Shown: piece after piece, positions 1 through 5,416 of the stretch
How the letters are laid out: each line of letters opens with the position of its first letter
Position numbering within the stretch: position 1 is the stretch's first letter
Source of the DNA: Actinomycetes bacterium
GTDB lineage: Bacteria; Actinomycetota; Actinomycetes; Actinomycetales; Cellulomonadaceae
Reading direction: 5' to 3'
Length of the DNA stretch: 5,416 nt
NCBI GenBank assembly: GCA_023390875.1
Contig: JAEWCA010000121.1
Span: 1-5,416 of the forward strand
Notes under the pieces: model-generated
The model's input: only the letters and a program-made list of their open reading frames with translations
Database searches by the model: none
Told to the model about the DNA's origin: nothing
Position numbers and translations under genes: made by a program

Positions 1-2445
1 CTCGTCGGCGCCGGTGCGGGGACCGTCCGGCCGCCGCAGTCCCGCCATGGTGTCCGGCAAGCCGCCCCACACGGCCCGGTCGGCGGGCGCGTCGCGCTCC
101 CGGAAGATCGCACCCGACCGGCGGGACAGGAAGACGAGCGACGCGACCCCGGTGGCCGCCACGAGCAGCACCGAGATCTCGCCCATGGTGTCCCACGCGC
201 GGATGTCGACGAGCGTCACGTTGACGATGTTCTTGCCGCCGCCGAACTCGACGGCCTCCTGCGCGAAGTGCTCCGAGACGGGTGCGTGCAGGCGGACGCC
301 CGGCGCGACGAGCGCGATCCCCGCGACCGTCAGGCCGACCGCGAGCCCGATGCCCAGCCGCACCCACCGGCTCGCGGCGAGCGGCCGGTCGGAGAAGTAC
401 GGGGGCAGGCGCCGCAGCACGAGCACGAACACCACGAGCGTCACGGTCTCGACGAGCACCTGCGTGAGCGCCAGGTCGGGTGCGCCGTGCAGCAGGTACA
501 GGCCGGCGACGGCGTACCCGCCGATGCCGAGCAGGATCACGGCCTTGAGACGGCGCCGGGCACGGGCGACGAGGATCGCGGACACGATCGTCATCGCACC
601 GAAGACCACCTGCGCGGGCTGGTCCCAGGCCGTCACGGACCCGGGGAGCGACGTCGACGCGAGGGTCGTGCCGCCGACGCCGACCACGAACACCAGCAGG
701 ATGATGCCGAGGTACAGCGGCAGCGAACCGCGCTGGGTGACCGCCGTGACGTCGGCGGCGACGTCGTCGAGCCGGCGCATGAACCGGCGGTACACCCGGT
801 CGGCGTCGGGGCCGCGGTAGACGCCGGACTGCCACCGCTCGACCCGGTCGCGGACCGCGAACAGCAGGGCGCCGACGGCGAGGATGCCGAGCGTCAGGAC
901 GAACGTCGGCGTCAGGCCCGCCCAGAGCGTGAGGTGCCCTGGCTTCCCCTCCGGGTAGGTGTCCGCGTACGGCGCGAGCAGGTGCTCGCCGAGCTGCGGC
1001 AGGAGCGCGACGGCGAGGCCGAGCACCGCGAGGATCAGTGCGGGCCAGACGAGCAGCAGCGACGGCGTCGTGATCGGCGCGGGGGCGGCGGACTCGCGGC
1101 CGGCGTCGGCGATGGAGGCGTCGTGGCCCGCGTCGGACTCCGTGACCGCGGCGGGCACCACCGCCGGCTTCGTCGAGAACGCGCCCCACCACAGCCGGCA
1201 CCCGTACGCGACGGTGAGCACCGAGCCCACGGCGACCGCGGCGAGCACCCAGGGGAGGTCGTGCAGCGACTCGAGGCCCGCCTCCTTCGCGACGTACCCG
1301 GCGAACGGCGGCAGGCCGATCATCGACGCCGTCGCGAGGGCGCCCGCGGTCGCGGTCAGAGGCAGCCGCCGCCCGACGCCCGACAGCCGCCGCAGGTCAC
1401 GCGTGCCGGTGGCCGCGTCCACCCCGCCGACCACGAGGAACAGCGACGCCTTGAACATCGCGTGCGCGCCGAGCATCGCCAGCCCCGCGAGCGCGGCCGC
1501 CTTGGTGCCGAGGCCCACGAGCAGCACGATGAGCCCGAGCTGGCTGACCGTGCCGAACGCGAGCACGAGCTTGAGGTCGTGCTGCCGCAGCGCCCGGTAG
1601 CCGCCGAGCAGCAGCGTGCCGCAGCCCAGCACCAGGACCGTCCAGTGCCACACCTCGTTCGTCGCGTACGCGGGCGCGAAGCGGGCGACGAGGTACACGC
1701 CCGCCTTCACCATCGCGGCGGCGTGCAGGTAGGCGCTCACGGGCGTCGGCGCGGCCATCGCGGCGGGCAGCCAGAAGTGGAACGGGATGAGCGCCGACTT
1801 GGTGATGACACCGAGCAGCAGGCACACGACCGCGACGGTGGCGACCGTGCCGCCCGGCGGGTGCGCGATGACCGCCGACAGCCGGTACGTGCCCGCGGCC
1901 TGCCCGAGCAGGACGACCCCGACGAGCATCGCGAGCCCGCCCGCCGTGGTGATGACGATGGCCTGCATGGCCGCGCGGCGGCTCGCCTTGCGGTCCGCGT
2001 AGTGGCCGATGAGCAGGTACGACGTGACCGTCGTGAGCTCCCAGAACACGAACAGCAGCAGCATGTCGTCGGCCGTGACCAGGCCGAGCATCGCGCCCGC
2101 GAACGCGACGAACACCCCGCCGAACCGCCCGAGCCCCTGCGCGGCCGCCTTGAAGTACCCGGCGCAGTACACGAGCACGAGCGCGCCGACGCCGCCGACC
2201 ACGATCGTCATCAGCCACGACAGCGTGTCGAGCCGGAAGCTCAACTCCAGGCCCAGCGCGGGGATCCAGTCGACCTGCTCGACGGGCCCGCGCCCGTCCG
2301 CGACGGCCGACGTCCACGACAGCGCCCACACGAACGCGCTCGCCGGCGCGAGGGCCAGCACCCAGAACGCCCGGCGGCCCAGCCACCCGAACAGGGCGGG
2401 CGCGACGACGGCCGCTGCGAAGTGCACGAGCAGCAGCAACAGCAC
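1..2445 (-). CDS. mrpA: Na+/H+ antiporter subunit A (MrpA/MnhA), 3' end outside window
   Basis: Largest membrane subunit of the multi-subunit Mrp (Mnh/Sha) antiporter, which exports Na+ in exchange for H+. The 815 visible residues are mostly hydrophobic helices. The antiporter core (about 60-410) has the NuoL/MrpA signatures: FWELT with Glu136, ITKSALIPFHFWLP with Lys216, AYLHAAAMVKAG with His241 and Lys247, and HAMFKAS with His328 and Lys332. These are the charged residues known to form the proton path in this family. A hydrophilic loop lies at about 424-460. The C-terminal part carries an MbhD/DUF4040-type stretch (GAPDLALTQVLVET, Asp657 and Glu666) and an MbhE-type stretch (GGGKNIVNV then DTMGEIS, Lys738 and Glu756), which separates MrpA from NuoL. 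The frame stays open about 45 residues past MbhE, so a fused MnhB domain is likely beyond the edge. GTG 2445 is the first start codon after an in-frame TGA at 2500-2502. The other mrp genes would lie to the left. Confidence 0.95.
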   Translation of the reverse strand, partial: MLLLLLVHFAAAVVAPALFGWLGRRAFWVLALAPASAFVWALSWTSAVADGRGPVEQVDWIPALGLELSFRLDTLSWLMTIVVGGVGALVLVYCAGYFKAAAQGLGRFGGVFVAFAGAMLGLVTADDMLLLFVFWELTTVTSYLLIGHYADRKASRRAAMQAIVITTAGGLAMLVGVVLLGQAAGTYRLSAVIAHPPGGTVATVAVVCLLLGVITKSALIPFHFWLPAAMAAPTPVSAYLHAAAMVKAGVYLVARFAPAYATNEVWHWTVLVLGCGTLLLGGYRALRQHDLKLVLAFGTVSQLGLIVLLVGLGTKAAALAGLAMLGAHAMFKASLFLVVGGVDAATGTRDLRRLSGVGRRLPLTATAGALATASMIGLPPFAGYVAKEAGLESLHDLPWVLAAVAVGSVLTVAYGCRLWWGAFSTKPAVVPAAVTESDAGHDASIADAGRESAAPAPITTPSLLLVWPALILAVLGLAVALLPQLGEHLLAPYADTYPEGKPGHLTLWAGLTPTFVLTLGILAVGALLFAVRDRVERWQSGVYRGPDADRVYRRFMRRLDDVAADVTAVTQRGSLPLYLGIILLVFVVGVGGTTLASTSLPGSVTAWDQPAQVVFGAMTIVSAILVARARRRLKAVILLGIGGYAVAGLYLLHGAPDLALTQVLVETVTLVVFVLVLRRLPPYFSDRPLAASRWVRLGIGLAVGLTVAGIALVAPGVRLHAPVSEHFAQEAVEFGGGKNIVNVTLVDIRAWDTMGEISVLLVAATGVASLVFLSRRSGAIFRERDAPADRAVWGGLPDTMAGLRRPDGPRTGADE

Positions 2446-2453
2446 GCGTCCGG

Positions 2454-2457
2454 CTCC
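2454..2457 (-). promoter_or_regulatory. Ribosome binding site of mrpA
   Basis: On the minus strand GGAG lies 8 nt before GTG 2445, a normal Shine-Dalgarno spacing. No ATG, GTG or TTG occurs in frame between the upstream TGA (2500-2502) and this GTG, so site and frame together fix the start. Further upstream the minus strand has three perfect tandem GACC units (2476-2487) of unknown meaning. Confidence 0.6.
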
Positions 2458-2499
2458 GTCCGGTCGAGGGCGGGTGGTCGGTCGGTCGAAAGGATTTGG

Positions 2500-2515
2500 T
2501 CAAGACACTATCAAG
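2500..2515 (-). promoter_or_regulatory. Candidate mrpA promoter or operator with CTTGA direct repeats
   Basis: This lies in one of the few AT-rich patches of the window, in the 88-bp gap between vapC and mrpA. The minus strand reads CTTGA-TAGTGT-CTTGA: two direct repeats 11 bp apart, one helical turn. TAGTGT (2510 down to 2505) fits the actinobacterial TAnnnT -10 pattern and would give a 5' leader of about 50 nt. There is no good -35 at 17-18 bp upstream (ACGCGT or CGCGTC there). TTGACC at 2503-2498 looks like a -35 but has no -10 below it. The repeats could instead bind a regulator. No clear terminator follows vapC, so mrpA may also receive read-through transcripts. Confidence 0.35.
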
Positions 2516-2533
2516 TGCTCGCGCGCCGACGCG

Positions 2534-2929
2534 TCACACCACGAGCACCTCGCACCGGACGCCCGGGGCCCTCGCGAGCCGCCGGTCGCGGGTGAGCAAC
2601 GGGCAGCCGAGCCGCTCGGCGACGGCGGCGTACGCGGCGTCGTACGCGCTCATCGCCCCGGTGAGCCGCCAGAGGTCGTCCCGCACCGCGGCGAACGGCC
2701 ACAGGTCGACCGGGAGGGTGGCGAACGCGTCGAACGCGAGCGTCGCCTCCGTGTCCGAGAGCACCCCCGCCGCCCGGTGTCGTCGCAGCACGTTCGTCAC
2801 CTCGTAGGGCAGGAGGTCCGGTGCCGCGAGACGCGCCTGCGCGACGTGCTCAGCCACCGTCTCGCCGTCGCCGTCGGGGTCGAGGAGCAGCGTGAGGACC
2901 GCGGAGGCGTCGACGACGAGCAGGCTCAC
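2534..2929 (-). CDS. vapC: VapC-type PIN-domain toxin ribonuclease
   Basis: Toxin of a type II VapBC toxin-antitoxin pair, a Mg2+-dependent ribonuclease whose family members usually cut tRNA or rRNA; the target here cannot be read from sequence. The 131-residue protein is a normal single-domain PIN length. The four acidic PIN residues are all present: Asp7 in LVVDASAVL near the N-terminus, Glu43 in LLPYEVTN, Asp97 in MSAYDAAY, and Asp115 in LLTRDRRL. It therefore looks catalytically intact. Start GTG 2929 overlaps the antitoxin stop in the 4-bp arrangement GTGA (2926-2929), so translation is probably coupled to vapB. The same frame stays open far upstream, through vapB and antisense to the iron-sulfur gene, so an automatic caller could wrongly extend it. 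The PIN fold and the overlap argue for the short form. Confidence 0.93.
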   Translation of the reverse strand: MSLLVVDASAVLTLLLDPDGDGETVAEHVAQARLAAPDLLPYEVTNVLRRHRAAGVLSDTEATLAFDAFATLPVDLWPFAAVRDDLWRLTGAMSAYDAAYAAVAERLGCPLLTRDRRLARAPGVRCEVLVV

Positions 2930-3159
2930 CGGCGGTCGGCGTCGAGGTCGTCGAGCACGCGCGCCACGTCGAACGGCGGGTACGCCCGGGCCCTGGTCCG
3001 GATGGCGGCGACCGCGTCCGCCGCGGTCGGGTAGGCGCTGAGGTCGATGAGCTGCGAGCGCAGGTACTCCTGCAGCGACCGGCCGGACCGCGCCGCGCGG
3101 GCGGCCAGCTCGTCGCGCACCTCGTCGGGCACGTCCCGGACCGTGATCGTCACGCTCAT
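2926..3159 (-). CDS. vapB: VapB-type ribbon-helix-helix antitoxin (FitA-like)
   Basis: Antitoxin of 77 residues that should bind and inhibit the downstream PIN toxin and repress its own operon. The N-terminal half is a ribbon-helix-helix DNA-binding domain of the FitA type: beta strand SVTITVRDV (2-10), a helix from about 11 to 24 (PDEVRDELAARAA), then a GRSLQEYLRSQL turn and second helix (about 26-38). The acidic C-terminal tail (FDVARVLDDLDADRR) resembles toxin-wrapping tails, where a terminal Arg reaches into the PIN active site; that role is inferred. ATG 3159 is chosen because an in-frame TAG sits only 12 nt upstream (3169-3171) and no other start lies between. There is no Shine-Dalgarno sequence, which fits a leaderless mRNA. 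It is the first gene of the operon. Confidence 0.92.
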   Translation of the reverse strand: MSVTITVRDVPDEVRDELAARAARSGRSLQEYLRSQLIDLSAYPTAADAVAAIRTRARAYPPFDVARVLDDLDADRR

Positions 3160-3165
3160 GCCAGC

Positions 3166-3171
3166 ATTCTA
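3166..3171 (-). promoter_or_regulatory. -10 box of the vapBC promoter, probably leaderless
   Basis: TAGAAT on the minus strand is close to the TATAAT consensus and fits TAnnnT. Six nucleotides (GCTGGC) separate it from ATG 3159, so transcription would begin at or next to the A of the start codon. No ribosome binding site is present, as expected for a leaderless actinobacterial mRNA. No good -35 is seen 17-18 bp upstream. Confidence 0.6.
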
Positions 3172-3174
3172 GCG

Positions 3175-3200
3175 GCGGTGCATGCATTTCGGATGCGGTC
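3175..3200. promoter_or_regulatory. Candidate operator between divergent vapBC and etfD promoters
   Basis: The segment sits just upstream of the vapB -10 box, in an AT-richer patch. It holds the perfect palindrome TGCATGCA (3179-3186), an overlapping dyad GCAT-TTCGG-ATGC (3184-3196), and GCGGT twice, 20 bp apart (3175-3179 and 3195-3199). Ribbon-helix-helix antitoxins usually autoregulate through short palindromes near their promoter, so this is the likeliest VapB-VapC site. The assignment is inferred from position and symmetry only. Confidence 0.4.
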
Positions 3201-3235
3201 TGTGGACGACGCCCGGCTGGCCGGCGTCGGGCCAC

Positions 3236-3241
3236 TAGCGT
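3236..3241 (+). promoter_or_regulatory. -10 box of the etfD-like gene, probably leaderless
   Basis: TAGCGT fits the TAnnnT pattern. It is followed by six nucleotides (GTGCGC) and then GTG 3248, so the transcript would start on the start codon. There is no Shine-Dalgarno sequence. The TAG inside the box is also an in-frame stop that bars any start further upstream. The alternative start GTG 3242 directly abuts the box and would not be included in such a transcript. No clear -35 is seen (CCCGGC at the expected distance). Confidence 0.5.
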
Positions 3242-3247
3242 GTGCGC

Positions 3248-5416
3248 GTGGATCCGCTCCAGTGGGTGTGTCTCGGGCTCGTCGCCGTCGCGACCGTCGT
3301 CGGCGTCGGGCTGTTCGCGCGCGGGGCCGTGACGATCGGGCGCACCGCGGCGATCGGCAAGCCCGCACCCGGCCGGCTCCAGCCCGCCGGCACGCGGCTC
3401 GGCACGCTCGTGCGCGAGGTCCTCGGGCACGGCCGGTTCCAGCACCGACCCGTCGTGCGGGCGGCCCACTGGGTCGTCATGGTGTCGTTCCCGCTGCTGT
3501 TCGTCACGCTCGTCACCGGCTACGGCCAGCTCGTCGACGCCGAGTTCTCGCTGCCGGTGATCGGTCACCTCCCGCCGCTCGAGTGGGCGATCGAGCTGTT
3601 CGCGTGGGCGGCGCTGGTCGGGATCGTGGCGCTGTTCGTGCTGCGGCTGCGGCTCGGCTCTCGTCGTCGGGGCTCCCGGTTCTTCGGCTCGAACCAGGGG
3701 CAGGCCTTCTTCGTCGAGTTCACCGTGTTCGCCGTCGTCCTCGCGGTGATCCTGCTGCGCGGCCTCGAGTACGCGCTGGCCGCGCAGGACCCCGCCACCG
3801 AGCACCTCGCGACGGCGTGGCACTTCCCGCTCACGGCGTGGTTCGGGGCGTCGTGGGTGCCGGTCGCGCACGACACCCTCGCGACCGCCGTCGTGGTGAT
3901 CGCGACCGTGAAGATCCTCGTGTCGATGTCCTGGTTCGTCGTCGTCGGGCTGCAGCCGACGATGGGCGTCGCGTGGCACCGGTTCCTCGCGATCGTCAAC
4001 GTGTACGCGCGCCGCGAGGCTGCCGGTGGTCCGGCGCTGGGGCCCTTGGCGCCCCTGACGGACCGGGCCGGCACCCCGATCGACCTCGCCGCGCTGGAGG
4101 ACCTGCCCGACGACGCCCGCCTCGGCGCCGGCGCGATCGAGGACCTCTCGTGGAAGCAGCTGCTCGACACCGCGACGTGCACCGAGTGCGGGCGCTGCCA
4201 GGACCAGTGCCCGGCGTGGGCCACGGGCAAGCCGCTGTCCCCGAAGCTGGTCACGCTCGCGCTGCGGGACCACGCGGCCGCGACGGCGCCGTACCTTCGC
4301 GCCGCGGCCGGTGCCTCCGGCGGGACGAAGGACGCGTCCTCCCCGGCGGACGGCCGCGCCGCCACCCTCGAGGACTCGCACGCCGGGGTCGACCTCGTGG
4401 CGTCCGGCGTCATCGACCCCGACGTCCTGTGGGCCTGCACCACGTGCGGCGCGTGCGTGCAGCAGTGCCCGGTGGACATCGAGCACGTCGACACGATCGT
4501 CGACATGCGGCGCTACCAGGTGCTCATGGAGTCGGCGTTCCCCAAGGAGCTCGGCGGCACGTTCACCAAGCTCGAACGGCAGGGCAACCCGTGGGGCCTG
4601 CCCGCCCGCGCGCGGCTCGACTGGGCCAAGGGGCTGCCGTTCGACGTCCCCGTGGTCGGCGCCGACGTCGAGTCCGCCGCGGACGTCGACTACCTGTTCT
4701 GGGTCGGCTGCGCGGGCGCCTACGAGGACCGCGCGAAGAAGACCACCCGGGCCGTCGCCGAGCTGCTGCACACCGCGGGCGTCACGTTCGCCGTCCTGGG
4801 CGACGGCGAGTCGTGCACGGGCGACCCCGCCCGCCGGGCCGGCAACGAGCTGCTCTACCAGATGCTCGCGTCCGCCAACGTCGAGGTGCTCAACGAGGTC
4901 GGCGCCCAGACGATCGTCGTCACGTGCGCACACTGCTTCAACACGATCTCGCGGGAGTACCCGCAGCTCGGCGGCCGGTTCACGGTGCTGCACCACACCG
5001 AGCTGCTCAACACGCTCGTCGCGGACGGCTGGCTCGTCCCGCTCGCGGACGACGACCCCCGGGCCGGCGCCGCGGCGGACGGTCCCCGAGCCGACTCGTC
5101 GTCCGCGCGCCGCATCACCTACCACGACCCCTGCTACCTCGGCCGGCACAACCAGGTGTACTCACCGCCCCGCGAGCTGCTCGGCGCCCTGCCCGGCGTG
5201 GAGCTCGCCGAGATGCCGCGGAACCGGGAGGCGTCGTTCTGCTGCGGCGCCGGCGGGGCGCGGATGTGGATGGAGGAGTCCATCGGCACCCGGATCAGCA
5301 CCGCGCGGGCGGAGGAGGCGATCGGCACCGGCGCGGACGTCGTCGCGACCGCCTGCCCGTTCTGCTCGGTGATGCTGTCCGACGGCGTGGCCGCGGCAGC
5401 GTCGGCCGGCCGCACG
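3248..5416 (+). CDS. etfD: EtfD-like membrane iron-sulfur oxidoreductase (HdrD-related), 3' end outside window
   Basis: Probable membrane oxidoreductase taking electrons from reduced electron-transfer flavoprotein (EtfBA) to menaquinone; Rv0338c (EtfD) of M. tuberculosis is the family model, about 880 residues. The 723 visible residues show, in order: a NarI-like domain with about five helices (roughly 4-24, 75-97, 113-133, 154-177, 210-235) and possible heme ligands His74, His192, His208 and His244; two [4Fe-4S] motifs CxxCxxCxxxCP (Cys311/314/317/321 and Cys397/400/403/407); then two cysteine-rich CCG domains, the first with Cys488, Cys523, Cys560 and Cys563 (TCAHCFN), the second with Cys629 ([10 protein letters not shown]), Cys665-Cys666 ([13 protein letters not shown]), Cys703 and Cys706 (ACPFC). 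Polar, low-complexity linkers lie near 342-375 and 600-622. Start GTG 3248 is preferred over GTG 3242 because of the -10 spacing. The reaction is inferred from the family; partner etf genes are not visible. It diverges from vapB. Confidence 0.93.
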   Translation, partial: MDPLQWVCLGLVAVATVVGVGLFARGAVTIGRTAAIGKPAPGRLQPAGTRLGTLVREVLGHGRFQHRPVVRAAHWVVMVSFPLLFVTLVTGYGQLVDAEFSLPVIGHLPPLEWAIELFAWAALVGIVALFVLRLRLGSRRRGSRFFGSNQGQAFFVEFTVFAVVLAVILLRGLEYALAAQDPATEHLATAWHFPLTAWFGASWVPVAHDTLATAVVVIATVKILVSMSWFVVVGLQPTMGVAWHRFLAIVNVYARREAAGGPALGPLAPLTDRAGTPIDLAALEDLPDDARLGAGAIEDLSWKQLLDTATCTECGRCQDQCPAWATGKPLSPKLVTLALRDHAAATAPYLRAAAGASGGTKDASSPADGRAATLEDSHAGVDLVASGVIDPDVLWACTTCGACVQQCPVDIEHVDTIVDMRRYQVLMESAFPKELGGTFTKLERQGNPWGLPARARLDWAKGLPFDVPVVGADVESAADVDYLFWVGCAGAYEDRAKKTTRAVAELLHTAGVTFAVLGDGESCTGDPARRAGNELLYQMLASANVEVLNEVGAQTIVVTCAHCFNTISREYPQLGGRFTVLHHTELLNTLVADGWLVPLADDDPRAGAAADGPRADSSSARRITYHDPCYLGRHNQVYSPPRELLGALPGVELAEMPRNREASFCCGAGGARMWMEESIGTRISTARAEEAIGTGADVVATACPFCSVMLSDGVAAAASAGRT

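Noticed and set aside
14..820. Plus-strand open frame of 268 codons
   Set aside because: Rich in Ser, Thr, Arg and Pro with no fold; antisense to the MbhD/MbhE part of mrpA.
1..2445. NuoL (complex I) instead of MrpA
   Set aside because: NuoL lacks the MbhD and MbhE stretches seen in the C-terminal part, including GGGKNIVNV and DTMGEIS.
1397..2503. Minus-strand open frame of 368 codons starting at TTG 2503
   Set aside because: Same strand as mrpA but another frame; the product is Arg/Ala/Gly-rich and overlaps the conserved antiporter core.
2519..2533. CGCG-TCGG-CGCG as a terminator after vapC
   Set aside because: The stem is only 4 bp of self-complementary CGCG and no T-run follows; such matches are common by chance at this GC content.
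268..2595. Plus-strand open frame of 775 codons antisense to mrpA
   Set aside because: Its product is a low-complexity Arg/Gln/Glu/His-rich chain with no domain, as expected for a GC-rich antisense frame. The opposite strand encodes conserved MrpA helices and charged residues throughout.
3212..3232. GC-rich inverted repeats around CCCGGCTGGCCGGC
   Set aside because: Short GGCC/CCGG palindromes are expected often at this GC content, and nothing sets this copy apart.
3565..4506. Minus-strand open frame of 313 codons
   Set aside because: Antisense to the membrane and ferredoxin parts of the etfD-like gene; low complexity with no recognisable domain.
4311..5372. Plus-strand open frame of 353 codons inside the etfD-like gene
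   Set aside because: Out of frame with the Fe-S protein, rich in Ser/Arg/Pro/Thr, no domain. The cysteine motifs are all in the other frame.

Overview
The window comes from a very high-GC bacterial chromosome. GTG starts, strong G/C preference at third codon positions, leaderless-looking promoters with TAnnnT -10 boxes, and close resemblance of the large right-hand protein to mycobacterial EtfD (Rv0338c) all point to an actinobacterium. A Cellulomonas- or Micrococcales-like organism is my guess, but the sequence does not fix the genus.

Layout, left to right. (1) Positions 1-2445, minus strand: the first 815 codons of the large Mrp/Mnh cation/proton antiporter subunit A, whose 3' end lies beyond the left edge. 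(2) An 88-bp gap (2446-2533) with the mrpA ribosome binding site, a short AT-rich patch carrying two CTTGA direct repeats, and a possible -10 box. (3) Positions 2534-3159, minus strand: a complete two-gene VapBC toxin-antitoxin operon. The ribbon-helix-helix antitoxin comes first and overlaps the PIN-domain toxin by 4 bp. (4) An 88-bp divergent intergenic region (3160-3247) with two back-to-back -10 boxes, each placed 6 nt before its start codon, and palindromes between them. (5) Positions 3248-5416, plus strand: 723 codons of a membrane-anchored, HdrD-like iron-sulfur protein of the EtfD type, whose 3' end lies beyond the right edge.

Both large genes are membrane energy-metabolism proteins. 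MrpA belongs to a proton-driven Na+ exporter related to complex I. The EtfD-like protein probably moves electrons from reduced electron-transfer flavoprotein (fatty-acid or amino-acid oxidation) to menaquinone. No operon joins them: they are transcribed divergently, with the toxin-antitoxin pair between them. The TA pair lies upstream of mrpA on the same strand with no clear terminator, so read-through is possible. Neither large reading frame has a stop inside the window. The long open frames antisense to both are composition artefacts of high GC.

I see no RNA genes, insertion sequences, CRISPR arrays or attachment sites. I do not see a convincing new multi-gene system. The best leads are the mirror-image leaderless promoters at 3166-3241 and the heme-ligand candidates in the EtfD-like membrane domain.
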